Shown piece by piece: positions 20,967 through 31,783 of a DNA stretch of 64,000 nucleotides. A program made the position numbers and the translations under genes. The first letter of the stretch is position 1. The number at the start of each line of letters is the position of its first letter. Source of the DNA: Tachypleus tridentatus (Eukaryota; Arthropoda; Merostomata; Xiphosura; Limulidae); the NCBI RefSeq assembly GCF_004210375.1, contig NC_134835.1, forward strand, positions 69,408,447 to 69,472,446. The letters are read 5' to 3'. The notes below the pieces were generated by a model. The model was given only the letters and a program-made list of their open reading frames with translations, was not told the origin of the DNA and made no database searches.

Positions 20967-21869
20967 TGTTTATAAAGACTGACTTTACTGTCACGATCGT
21001 AAGTACAAAGTTGTCATTTAAAGTAGCATTTTAATTTCCATATAACAATTTATACTTTTATATAGTGTTTAAGTCGGAGTTCGTAATATATTATACAGTG
21101 AAATAAACTTTCTATCCAAAAATTACTCATTTTTAATTATACCGTAATTAACAGGATGCAATGTATTTCAAACCTTTCACATAAAGCAGCGCAATTTCAA
21201 GATAACATTTTCCATACCAATAAAAAAGAAATATTAAATCCATATGAAAAAACTCTAAAGTGGTTCAAACATTATATCCAAGTTTGTGAAATTTCAATTA
21301 CATAGCAATGCAACTAATATTCAGCAATGGGTTAAAATGTATTTCAAAACGGTCAATTAAAGTAGAAAGACAGTCAGGTTATAATTCATATCTTTGTTTA
21401 TTGATTAATTAGTAGCTCGTGTTAGAAATCTTAGAGTTACATAAACTTTCTATCCTAAGTTATGTACTTTCAATTATACCGTAAGTAACCTAATGTAAAA
21501 AATTTCCAAAAAATAATTTATAAACTGGTAAATTAGGATGCTCATAATTCATATAATCAAACTTTTAAAATGGTAAAGTTTCTCTACAAAGTTGTACGTT
21601 TTAACTTATACGGTGAGTGTCATGAATACTGGTTGACGCATGCTTTATTTGGGAATGAGGATATGAAGAAACTTTTCTGTCTGAAACACACGATAGTCGA
21701 AGCACTAGTGATGACTTAGCATCATCAAGACTATCCATTTATCCTGTATTCAGACACCGACAGCAGTGGAATTGTCGTGATTTTGATCAAAAGTACTGTA
21801 TGGTATGAAACATGTAAGTGCACATGCGTTTCAAAACTGTACAGTAAAGATAAAAAAAACCAACGTCTT
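20967..21869. other. No recognised feature
   Basis: AT-rich; loosely repeated phrases such as AATTTTTAATTATACCGTAA and TTTCAATTATACCGTAAGTA occur near 21130 and 21470, suggesting an old local duplication. No coding signal. Confidence 0.35.
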
Positions 21870-22060
21870 GCAGTTGCAGTATTCGTCAGACATTACCTCC
21901 ACTGCCTGTATAATGGAAAGTTCACCATTCGAGTGACGAGCGCGTAAAGCTGAGTGCTCATGAGTGATAACAGTGTATAACAAATAAAGAACTGCACGCA
22001 GTTGTATTCGTTAAACATTACCAAAAAAGAAAGAGGTTCACCATGGAGTGGCGCGCGTGG
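21870..22060. repeat. Imperfect tandem duplication
   Basis: Two units about 120 bases apart share the order CGCAGTTG..GTATTCGT..ACATTACC then GTTCACCAT..GAGTG.CG.GCG.G. The first unit spans about 21873-21950 and the second about 21995-22058. The unit is GC-richer than its surroundings. Confidence 0.55.
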
Positions 22061-22499
22061 AAAACGTAATTGGATAATGTTGGTTGCCACGAATTCACAA
22101 TAGTTGTTAAATTGTTACATTGTATACTGTAAGTGTGCTTTGATGAAATATGTGAGGATAGATTTGTAAGTGCAAAACCATAATTATGTATTTCGTTACA
22201 TACTTAAACTAATTTAGGTCTATTTAATTATGTATATAAACGCAAAATAAACTGTTGATATTGTTTATTTACACATTAAAGGAGTTTGGTATCAGCTAAA
22301 GCACAGATTCGTGGAGTCCAGTCACAGTATATTGGTCAGTGTGCGGTCAAGGTCTGGCTGTACCGATTCTAATACGCAATCACCAACAACAGGGAGGCTT
22401 TTCAACAGTTATCACTGTTATTATTTAATTTATTATTATTGACGATTGTATAGGTTTTCAGTTGCACTGGACAACAAAAAAAAAAACACAAAAAAATCA
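22061..22499. other. No recognised feature
   Basis: AT-rich, with a GC-richer stretch around 22300-22380 that includes GGTCAAGGTCTGGCTGTACC. No ORF or repeat match within the window. Confidence 0.35.
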
Positions 22500-22661
22500 G
22501 TGATGTCGAGAAAACCCACTTGTAGAGAAACATATATATGTAAAAACGGCTCGTTTGGGTTGAGAAAATGTTTTTACGTGGAGGAGCGAACAACGTTTCG
22601 ACTTTCTTCGGTCATCGTCAGGTTCATGTGAAAAAAAATTCTCAACCCAAACGAGCCGTTT
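22500..22661. repeat. Inverted repeat (hairpin) element, copy 2
   Basis: The lead GATGTCGAGAAAACCCACTT matches copy 1 at 13336. Perfect 23-base arms follow (22544-22566 and 22639-22661; the left begins AAACGGCTCGTTTGGGTTGA). Between them lies AGGAGCGAACAACGTTTCGA, then TTCGGTCATCGTCAGGTTC. This layout resembles terminal repeats of Penelope-like retroelements, but no reverse transcriptase or GIY-YIG sequence is nearby. Confidence 0.7.
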
Positions 22662-22983
22662 AAAAAAATATATAAATACAACAAAGGTTTCTCTGCCACT
22701 AAAAAATACAACTCTTTCTCAGTAATTTGACGATGTTAATTATAAAAGTCATTTAAAAAAGTATAGATCACCTCTAGTTTTCGAGTAATAACAGATTTAT
22801 TCAAAATATTCTTATACATCGTAAAAAATAAACATATTTTCTTTAATAATTTTGTTTATTCATTGAAAATTGCATTTAAGAATGTATAATCTGCGGGCTT
22901 TGATAATTTTCTTTAATGTTTGCAACATGAAAAGCAACAAACAAGGGTTTAGTGTTCTCATTGTTCAAAAGTACAGCTTTCAG

Positions 22984-23251
22984 ATTATGTTTATTTTGAA
23001 TTTCGTGCAAAGCTACACCAGGGCCTCTCTGCATTAGTCGTAACTAATTTACCAGAATAAGACTAGAGGGAAGACAGCTAATCATCACCAGTTCTTGGTC
23101 TACTGTCTTACTAACGAACAGTAGGATTACCTCTCACATTAAACGCTCTCACGGCTGAAAGGAGAAGCATGTTTAGTATAACGGGGATTCGAACCCAGGA
23201 CCTTTAAAATTATGAGTTGAGCGCCCTTACCACCTAGCCATACCTTGCCTA
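22984..23251 (-). mobile_element. tRNA-derived SINE, family 1
   Basis: From the tail (GAATTTCGTGCAAAGCTACAC) to the head (ACGGGGATTCGAACCCAGGAC, then CCATACCTTGCC). CTTTCAG flanks both sides (22977-22983 and 23252-23258) as a probable target duplication. Body partly deleted and CpG-depleted. Confidence 0.88.
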
Positions 23252-23269
23252 CTTTCAGCCTAGCTTTAG

Positions 23270-23754
23270 ATAAGTAGATAAAAAGTCTTCATTCTTGAGG
23301 ATGATGTGCAGTACCTGATTTTTCCATTAGTACACCAACACTTGTTCAGAAACACAAAGTATCTTTCATTCTGAGAACCAAGACTGTGGGAGTGACTTCA
23401 GTAAACTGAGGTTTGTTCCTGGAGCTAATAAATTCCGTTGCTGTAAATGAGAACCTTAAAGAACCCATGTTGCTGTGAAGGAGACAAGCCGCGAATCAAA
23501 TGATTTAGCTCTACTTGTATAATCAAATGAGGCTGCTTATATTGAAGTGCCACAGGAATAGAATTACTGGATGAAAAGGATGAAAATGATTCATTGTATT
23601 TTTCGCACAATAATTCTTCTATTTCCCAATTCACCGGTGGATGCGGTACTGGAAGGCCGTGAGCGTGAGGAACTGGTTTAATTTCAAATTCAGTGTCTGG
23701 ATATTTAATGTATTGTTTAGTTTTGCTTGAATATCCAGAAACATTAGTCATGCA
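23270..23754 (-). pseudogene. Fragment of a repeat-type hypothetical protein
   Basis: The minus-strand ORF at 23425-23751 begins MTNVSGYSSKTKQYIKYPD, then IKPVPHAHGLPVPHPP, and later HLIIQVELNHLIRGLSPS. I associate this layout (YIKYPD, RPVPHGEGLPVPxPP, then LNDLIRDLxLSK) with a multi-copy hypothetical protein found in several arthropod genomes, but cannot name the family. Downstream the match continues in other frames (about 23270-23430), so the copy is frameshifted and truncated. Probably a transposon-derived or retro-copied pseudogene. Confidence 0.4.
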
Positions 23755-23929
23755 AAAATAACAATCAGTTAGCTGATATTTTGTCTGATGCTATATCATT
23801 GGAACTGCGAATGATATGTTTTCTCTCTTCTTATTAATGATTATTTCATTTCTTCAATAAATGTTTACCGTAGACATGTTTATTTGTAAGCCTAATTTAA
23901 TAAATAAACTAAGAAACTTTTGTAGAATA
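23755..23929. other. No recognised feature
   Basis: AT-rich spacer between the hypothetical-protein fragment and the left direct repeat of the LTR-like element. Confidence 0.3.
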
Positions 23930-24225
23930 ATATTTGGCAAAATATTTCTTACTGGATAAAAAAAAACTTGACCAATTTACTGGTTATCCGACAGAAACAC
24001 TAGCTCTTAGCCGCCCAATCAACAACTCAATTAGTCTTCCAATAAACTACTACATGATCAGTTACCAAGTAGAGAATGTTTTTAGATTCTAGGAATAATG
24101 TTATGAGCTTTCTAGATGTAACATTATCTTCACGATTAGCAGTTTCATCTAGCAAACAACTAAATCATAATATTAAGTATACAACATTACTCCATTCCTA
24201 GATTGAGAAATTCCTTGAAAACTCC
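23930..24225 (-). repeat. Left direct repeat (LTR-like) of a gypsy-like element
   Basis: About 290 bases recur, with substantial divergence, at 27275-27565. Shared phrases include CAGAAACACTAGCTCTTAG / TAGAAACACTAACTCTTAG and the GATTCTAGGAATAATGTTATGA / GATTCTAAATTTTAGGACTA stretch followed by ACATTATCTTCACG / ACATCATCTTCGTG. The two copies flank gag- and protease-like remnants, as LTRs would. Exact ends were not fixed. Confidence 0.45.
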
Positions 24226-25130
24226 TGATACACGGACCAAAAAGTGCGCTAACTTGCCCATTCACCAAGTCTTTTGGGTGTATTTCTTACTTGAGGTCAA
24301 TGGCATACAGACTGGATGACTTTTCATCCCTTATAATTACTGGCTTTACCACTAGAGTGATTCTTCTTAACTGAGTGATAGAGTGAGTACACTTTCAGCT
24401 ATGTCCTTGGTAGTCATACTTCCAAAAATAACCAAGGTAGATGATCTGTGGCTTGGAATTTTTGGTTTTATGAGCTCGGTAAACTGTGCCATTTATTATT
24501 TTTAATATAGCATGTAGTGTTTCTCATCACCATCTTAACTTTAATCTTTTTCTTTTTTTGGAGTAAAGATTGCACAATCGTACCATGTCATCTCGATATA
24601 ATCCAAGCTTATTAGCATTAGCATTAAGTAACTATATTTTATTACTTTGCCGATTAAAGTTTTTCCAGATAAAGTCATCTTTGACATCTTTATTCTTCAG
24701 ATTCAAGAATACCAACCAGGAAATAACGTACTACTTGGTTCCATTATTCCACGTTTACTAGATGTATATTTATTCCTAATAACTATTGGTATGAGTATTT
24801 TACTCCTTGGTGTTTCAACAATCATCTTCCCTGTTAGTACCGAAAATTCAACCTCCATTGTAGTAATTACCATGTAGTGCATAAGGATTTTCTGGTCATA
24901 GACTGTGGAACTTGTAAAAAGCAGTCTAACCTCATATCCATGTCTCTGCATGAAGTCAGTTCCAAGTATACGCTCTTTTTTGAGTTTAATTACACACATG
25001 TTATAAGATGTAGGAAAGCTTTCCACAGTAAGAGTAATTCTAATTTTCCTTTTGCTAGAACTTTATGTTCATTTAATGTTTATACAGTTTTGACCAAGGT
25101 TTTGCATATTTTGTAACAAATAAGATAATA
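24226..25130 (-). pseudogene. Gypsy-like retroelement protease-region remnant
   Basis: The minus-strand frame 24703-25026 reads CVIKLKKERILGTDFMQRHG, then MEVEFSVLTGKMIVETPRSK and ILIPIVIRN. This matches the end of a retroviral-type aspartic protease (the ILGTDFLxxH block) and the following segment (RSxxIVPVxV) in Ty3/gypsy Pol. The catalytic DTGA/DSGA region and reverse transcriptase were not found. A related copy lies at 30060-30520. Confidence 0.55.
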
Positions 25131-26140
25131 ATGATTAAGATGGGATACTGAGAAATGCATGTTATGTTAAGCACCCATATATGCAATTTGTATAATGATA
25201 CAGATTCTATGGACAGCATGAAGATTGAACTATCGTCTCCATGTAAAAGGCGCCATTGACGTTTCCCTCGAAGATGTGAAGGGCAATTTTTTCCACCATA
25301 ACGAATGGCTACCCTAGCATGTAATGTACCTTATGTTCCATGTAGAAAAGACAGTCTTCCATCATCTGTTAACCAGGCAAATGAAGAACACAAATTCTAT
25401 CATAAGCTTTAACAAGCCAGAAACAGAACTCACCTGAACTGATGACATGTCACCAGTGCCCTAATTATAAATAGGCATGCTATCTTGCCCAAGTAACGCG
25501 GTGACGACAGTGAATTCTGGTTAGCATCAGTTTGTAAACAGTTCTTTTTGCAAAATAATCCTGTTTTGTCAGTCTTCTATTCATTTTTCTTCAGGATAAC
25601 CTGAAATGAATGTGCTCATACCATGTTAATTTGATCAAAAAGTGGAAATATTGGGCAATATCCTTTTGGCACCTACCAATACATTTTCCTGGAATAACAT
25701 TTCATGTAATATGATGATGTTTCAGGATCCTGTATGAAGTACACTGGAGCACCTTACTGTTCTGACAATGCCTATTTACTTCACACCATTTCTGGACAGT
25801 CTAACAGTTTGACACCCTATTACTTCTGGCACGTAAAAAGGCATGACTAGACCGAGTACAGAGAAATTGTCTGGACAAAGCATTGAAAAATATTATAACA
25901 AAAGTACATCTTTTTACACATGTTTGTCTGATTATATGCTACCTTCTCTGTTCCTACTTGATCATTTAGTCAATAACGACTCCATGATTTTAGATATAAG
26001 ATCGTTATAGAACATTATACAAATATTTTGGCTAAGACTGCATAAATCCCTCTTTTTTCATCTCTGGAAGTCATTACCAAATCAGATTAAACAATTGTAG
26101 CATTGAACAAATGTTAATCAGCAAATTGCAAATGAACCTA
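25131..26140. other. Probable internal part of the LTR element; no clear frame
   Basis: Lies between the protease and gag-like remnants. No ORF or motif recognised on either strand. Confidence 0.35.
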
Positions 26141-27274
26141 TCAAGTGGATAAAATTTCTTTAGATAATAAACATTTTATACCATTTGAGGCAGATGGAGT
26201 ATTCACAAATGAATTTACCTCATACATCCAACTAATTTCTGTTTAGTTTCGCACTTGGCTAGCTCACCGCTATAATTCTTGTCAAGATAATTTGACAAGC
26301 TTCTGCAAAATTTTTGTATGTTTGGCTAATTTATCTTATTTCTTCTGTACACTGTTTTGGAACTTTACTTTGAATACTTCTTTCTGATGTGTCACCTTCA
26401 TTCTGTTAGATAAGACTATCAATGGCTGGTAATTTTCACAACTCTCAGCTGGAATGTTTCTTAGTACTGTTGTAGCTGGTCCTTTCAAATGGGGAGAAAA
26501 ATGAATAGCTTGCTGCTCACTCTGTCACCCATTCATTTTGGAAATTATTTGGATCTGAATCTAATATGCTATCCGTAGTGCCTTTCTGTCATCATATATT
26601 GGTTTCTAAATTAGGCAATATTATTGAACTGGCAAGCTAATTTTGAAACTGAATTTTGTGGTGATGCGACTGAATTTCTCCAAGAATATCCTGCAGTAAC
26701 ATGTGGCATGGCATCAGAGGTGATAGGTATAGACTAAATAGATTCTCATATACCATATTTTGTAATAAATGGTGTTTAAGGATGGAATGTTTGAGCTAAC
26801 GCAGAATAAGATGTCACAGGCTTAATCTTTGCATTTACCTATTAATTTTTATAAATTAGTTTATTCTTCCATCAGTTTGGTTTTGTAATTATTTGATTTT
26901 GCCATTAAATCTTTCTACATTTCATTCATGTCTTTTTGTACTTTTTCAATTTTGTGACCACAACCTTTCTGTAATCTTCAGCCTTGTTTTTAAAATCACT
27001 CTGTACAATTCAGTCAGGTCTGTTTATTTTAATTCATAGTTTAATTTCTGTTTCTTACTCCTTAGTTTTATTTTAATGTCAATTTACGATCTTTCAATTT
27101 TTGTTCCTTTCTTTTAAACTTTTCTGCCTAATTTTCTGTTACTTTCTGCTTGTTCTTCTTTCCGTTGTTTTATCATCTCTAACAATTTTACTGTCTCGTT
27201 TTGTGCCTGAGTTGTAATGTTGAAAGTTAAAGTTTAGTCAGAGTTTTATTTCATTCTTAATACACTAATAATGT
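26141..27274 (-). pseudogene. Gag-like remnant of the LTR element
   Basis: On the minus strand near 27090-27220 the sequence reads TQAQNETVKLLEMIKQRKEE and continues in a glutamine-, lysine- and glutamate-rich style typical of the coiled N-terminus of arthropod gypsy Gag proteins. It sits just inside the right direct repeat, where gag belongs in a minus-oriented element. Frames are broken throughout. Confidence 0.4.
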
Positions 27275-27565
27275 TTAACAAATATTTCATTGATTGATAA
27301 CAAACTTAACTAACACACTGATTAGCTGATAGAAACACTAACTCTTAGTGGCTGAACCAGCAACAACTCAATGATCGATTCATATATTTATAATGAACTC
27401 TTAACTTCTAAAAGTTTTGGGATGATTCTAAATTTTAGGACTAGTTTTATGAACTATCGAGATATTACATCATCTTCGTGTTAATAGCTTTCTTTACCAA
27501 ACATCTAATTTATAACATAGAAATATAGCTTATAAGAATAGTTTAATGCTAATACTACTGGGAAA
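27275..27565 (-). repeat. Right direct repeat (LTR-like) of the gypsy-like element
   Basis: Partner of 23930-24225. In a minus-oriented element this would be the 5' LTR. Divergence between the two repeats implies an old insertion. Confidence 0.45.
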
Positions 27566-27917
27566 CTTGTAGACAAAAATACTAAGTTTTATTGAATAGG
27601 AGAAGTTCATACATACATATAAAAACACATATATATGACCTTATGAGATATTTTATCACCAAAAGTCATGAGGTTCATAGGAGTAAGTGTTCTGATATTT
27701 CATGTACTTCGTCTCTGACAGTGATCAGCTGTAAGATCTCTACAGCTTTGATTATTCAGTTTTTTTAAGTGAGGTGGTAAACTTTCTTTATATAAGGAAT
27801 TAATATCAGACTTCCCACAACTTTCTTCAAAGGTAAGAACTTCCAATGTTGTTTAATGTGGAAGTAGTACTTGTACACTTGAAATATCCCATTTAGAAAT
27901 GATTCGAACTTTATGGT
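27566..27917. other. No recognised feature
   Basis: AT-rich spacer between two LTR-like repeats of different families. No ORF. Confidence 0.3.
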
Positions 27918-28126
27918 GTTACGTGTTACGATTTAATATGTTATATATTACATTTCAAATAGCCTGAAATTTTAATTTGGAAGTTAATTGAATTTCTATA
28001 TGTATCAGATTTATGATATTTGCCAAGAAGATTGATACACCAATTTTCCTTTTTAACACAAATATATCTTAATATACAAACAACAATACAATTTATAATG
28101 GTTATTACAAAATATTGGTTTGTATA

Positions 28127-29418
28127 TCAGGTCATTCCTTAAATAATGTCCAATTTTAAGTTCAGAAAAAGAGAAAGGATTTCAAATGCTTTTAATGTTA
28201 TTTAATCAATAATGTGTGTTCCATTATTATTAATTGCTTCCTGCCAACGATTCACAAGTTTTTTTAATGCCATTTTTATAAAATTCTTGGGGTTTGGAGG
28301 AAAAGAATGTGGAAAGGGTAGTTTTATCTTCATGTGTTCCAAGCCCTTTTCCATCAAGATAATTCTGCAAACTTCAGAACAGATGATAATGAGATGGGGC
28401 AAGGTATAGAGAATAAGGAGGATGTGGAAGTTTTCTCAGTCTAGTTCTTTAATCTTTACAGATCTGATCCTTGCTGTATGGGGCCGTGTATTATCCTGGT
28501 ATAACACAACACCTTTACGATTGATCAAAATAGTCCTATTTTCTTTCAATGCAACATTCAAGCACTCTAACAGTTGACAATAGAAGTCTGATGTAATAAT
28601 TACATTGAATGGTAGTAACTCAAAGTGGATTACACCAATAATATCCACCAAATACTTAAAAAGACTTTCCTAGAGTGGAGGTCCGTTTTAGGCTGTGCTT
28701 TAGCCAGTTTACCTGCCCTGAGTTGTTGTCTGTAGCTCTTAACATTTTTTAATATATCCATTTTTAATCTCCAGTCACTAACCTATCCGAGAAAGGTGAG
28801 TTACGTTCATGAGAGTGCGGAGAAGTGCAAATGTCCAATCTTGCTCTAAGATTGGCTTCTGTTAAATCAAGGGGGACCCATTTTCCAAGTTTTGACACTT
28901 TTCCACACTATTCCAGATGACAGTGAACTGTTGAATGGGTTGAATTAAACTTCTGTGCTAGTTTTTCAACTGTTACAGCACAATCTTGATCAAGTAGAGC
29001 CAGCAGCAAGTCATCATTAAACTCAACAGAACGACCTGAACGTGGCGCATCACTTAAGCTGTAGTCACCTGATCTGATTTTCTTGAATCACCTTTGACAT
29101 TTTCTTTCATTGAGATACTCTGCATCATAAACACCTTGAATGTTTCGTCTAGTTTCTGCTGCACTATTGTCTTTTTTAAACTCATAAAGCATAATATGCC
29201 TAATGTGCTCCTCAGACACATTCATCTTCATAAGGGTTTATTTGTTTAATGATCTGAAAAAGTAGAGTTGGTTAGTTTATTGTTAGTTTATTTATTTGTC
29301 TGATCATCTTTATATACGACCTACTACATATTTTAGTAATTAAATTATTCTACAAAAACAAAATCTATGATGCACTTTCTGTATTAAATTTTTGAACATT
29401 ACTTACGGGATGACTTGA
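28127..29418 (-). mobile_element. Mariner (DD34D type) inserted in the LTR
   Basis: The left end TCAGGTCATTCCTTAAATAA matches the reversed right end TCAAGTCATCCCGTAAGTAA. TA lies on the left (28125-28126); on the right the expected TA is now TT. Total length of about 1.29 kb is that of a full mariner. The same family, with the same ends, is at 35014-41247. Confidence 0.9.
28202..29230 (-). pseudogene. Mariner transposase of the 28.1 kb copy
   Basis: Minus-strand pieces cover the whole protein: MNVSEEHIRHIMLYEFKK, DAPRSGRSVEFNDDLLLALL, LNSTHSTVHC-like HTH, RLVTGD followed by a stop (first aspartate kept), LYQDNTRPHTARIRSVKI (second aspartate kept), and PYSLYLAPSHYHLF, where the third catalytic aspartate is histidine (CAT for GAT). 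The end reads LVNRWQEAINNNGTHIID. Several stops and frameshifts are present, so the copy is dead. Confidence 0.88.
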
Positions 29419-30059
29419 TTCAAGAGTTTTACAAACTTACAAGCTATACTGGCTCTTCTCTCTGGACTAGAAGTGAATATTTTATTGATGGTCCAGATTC
29501 ACAACGAAAAAACTAATTCTGAGTTGATATTGTAATACTTTGCATAAGATAGCTAGCTGTATTTTCTTGGCTGTCCTCACACTGCTTACAAGCTAACCTT
29601 TTACCAGTGAATAAATTTAATGTCCTCATAAAAATACTAACACGTGAAGTTAAGTCTCTGAAGTTAAGTGGTTTATAATGGTTCAAAATCTATAAATGTT
29701 CCTGGTCAAATTCTGTAATATTCTAATTAATAAGCGTTAATCACAATTATAACTTCCAAAGCTTATAGTATACTGATTATAGCGACCGAAAAATATTCTA
29801 TTGTGTGTCTCGGCAAGCTTTTATACCAATTAGGCGAGATTCCAGAACTTTCAATAATGTTCGAAGACACGCTAGTGTATTGTAAACCATATATTGATTC
29901 TTGCTCTCGAGAGTCTTCTACAAATTTAGAGTAGAGGCGAGACTCGTGCAATACATACCTAACAATATATGTCACTTGCATCAAACTGAAACAAACTTAG
30001 GCATCAATATAAATGCGAAACAAGTTACAATGTTTTTTGTGTGTGTTTATGGTCCTAAT

Positions 30060-30520
30060 GATGTATTATTTATTCTTCAGATCCACAAGAGTTTTTCCAA
30101 CCAATAATCTTTCAGGATATACTTAGTGTTTGGTCTACTACATCCAAATCACTAAATGTAAAGTTATTCCTAATAACTCCTGGTACGAATGTTTCACATC
30201 TTGGTAGCTCTTGAGTGCTCTCCTTGTTATCACTGGAAGTTCAGTCTTCAGCGTAATAATTGCCATGTAGTGCATAGGGATTTATTACTTGGATATAAGT
30301 TGTAAAACAATTTGCAGCTACACTAACCTTATATCCATGTCTCTGTATTAAGTCGATATCCATTTAATATCTGTCTTCCTTGATTTTAATAATTCACTTA
30401 TCGTGAGGTGTAACTTTCAACTTTTCTCCAGCTGAAACTTTATGTCCATTTGTTGGTTTCGTCAATCCATCTTTTTTCACCATTGTTTGAGGCAAATTTC
30501 CATCATTATTCAATTATTGG
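30060..30520 (-). pseudogene. Second gypsy-like protease-region remnant
   Basis: Nucleotide-level resemblance to 24700-25030, including TTATTCTTCAGAT, TATTCCTAATAACT, TGCCATGTAGTGCATA and CCTTATATCCATGTCTCTG. Same minus orientation. It adjoins the LTR on its left and is cut off after a few hundred bases on the right. Confidence 0.5.
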
Positions 30521-31300
30521 AAGTACGAAAACAGGTGATTATTGGAAATTCAGGAAACAATTGCCGTAACTCACGTGACATCGTAAATGAATTATACACG
30601 ATTACTATGACGATACAGTGAAAAATAGTTTGGATATCAACTGAATTCTTAAGCAATTGAATTGGTCTAAGTGAACTTTCGAAGGAATAGAAGTGTATAG
30701 TGTTTGAGATACAACTGTGATCTTCACAGTGTAAATAATTTTTGTTCATATGTTTAACTTGTTTCGAATATATACATATACTTATAAATATATGTATACT
30801 ATTTTAAAAACAAGTGTTTTACAAACACGCATTTATTGTCGAATTTATCGCCAATAACTCACAGACACCTACTGTTGAAAACTCCTTGGTCCAATTCCCA
30901 CCCCCACTATATTTACATTACTATATATACTACTAAAAAGTAGTTTCTTACAATAAGACATTTTCGTTGCTTTTTATTCTCTATTATTTTGTTTTTCTGT
31001 TTCTACATAAGAATAATAAAACTTTTCTGTGCATTTGTTTTCATGCTTGACCTGATCTGAACAATCATTTGACTTGTTCTTTACACATCAAAAATTTTTT
31101 TAAATTGATGCTTTCACAGTTTAAGCTTATTTGTTTATCAAATAAGTGCAGAAGAACGCAATCTATAAAATGGTTTGCTTAAATGACACAAATGAAAGTA
31201 AAGTCTGCAATCATTATGTTACTCCTGTGGCGGTTAACGAGTAGGAGGTAATGTGTGGTCTAAAACCTCCTCTACTGATAAGCAAGATTAAAACAACAAA
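30521..31300. other. No recognised feature
   Basis: AT-rich; the ORF at 30510-30749 (minus) has no support. Confidence 0.4.
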
Positions 31301-31761
31301 AAACATTGTCATTCTCGCTTTAATTCTTATGGAATAGAATTTACCGTTGGAGATGCGTAATGTTGTTAATTGACGCCATGTTATTTTCCGTGATGTATTA
31401 GTACCGCAATGTAGAATCTAACTGGATTCTATTTTTGTTGGGGTTTTAATTAGTGTTTTTGTTTGAAGATAAAAAAACAGTGAATACTATTGAAATACAT
31501 TTAATTTAATTTAATAATGACGTATTTGTTTTTTTTATTAAACAATAACCAAGCGTAGTATTGTTTGTAATTTTGCGCATTATCGTTAGCATAAAGGTAA
31601 ATAAGGAAACGCATCACAGTTGATATACTTTTTGGACGTAAGCCTAAGCGTTTCCTAGCGAAAATTATCTTGTCGAAGGGACGTGATGAACGGTGGTTTT
31701 CGGTATTGAAAAAGCTTTCAGTTACAATTTGCGTACCGTGCTCTCTACGCTGGCATTTAAA
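31301..31761 (+). promoter_or_regulatory. Probable promoter and 5' untranslated region of dlg1
   Basis: Immediately upstream of the dlg1 start codon. The last 150 bases are richer in GC and CpG than the surroundings (for example GAAGGGACGTGATGAACGG and GCGTACCGTGCTCTC). No TATA box or initiator can be assigned with confidence, and a non-coding exon further left is possible. Confidence 0.35.
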
Positions 31762-31783
31762 ATGCCTGTTCGTAGACAAGGTG
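31762..31783 (+). CDS. dlg1: Discs large 1, first coding exon (MPVRRQ)
   Basis: ATG at 31762 encodes MPVRRQ, matching the conserved N-terminus of L27-containing Dlg isoforms (MPVRKQ in vertebrate DLG1, MPVKKQ in Drosophila). Two donors three bases apart both keep the frame: GTGGTA after 31780 and GTAAGA after 31783. The first joins as MPVRRQ|EAHRALELL, identical in layout to the fly protein; the second inserts one glycine and is the stronger splice signal. Dlg1 is a membrane-associated guanylate kinase scaffold at septate junctions and synapses. Confidence 0.9.

Larger units (their letters stand above)
27918..30028 (-). repeat. LTR of a second gypsy-like family, split by a mariner
   Basis: After removing the mariner (28127-29418) about 820 bases remain. 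They align throughout with 45316-46104, for instance TTTCAAATAGCCTGAAAT / TTTCAAATAGCCAGAAAT, ATATACAAACAACAATACAA / TATACAAACACCAATACAAT and CAAAATCTATAAATGTTCC / CAAAATCTATAAATGTTAC. The copies begin at TGTTAC-like bases. A protease remnant lies directly to the right, so in minus orientation this is the 3' LTR. Confidence 0.6.

Noticed and set aside
22500-22545. Hammerhead ribozyme, suggested by GATGTCGAGAAAACC...GAGAAACATATATATGTA
   Set aside because: A stem-III-like palindrome follows GAAAC, but the CUGAUGA core is not intact, no stem II pairing is visible between the core halves, and flanking bases do not pair as stem I.
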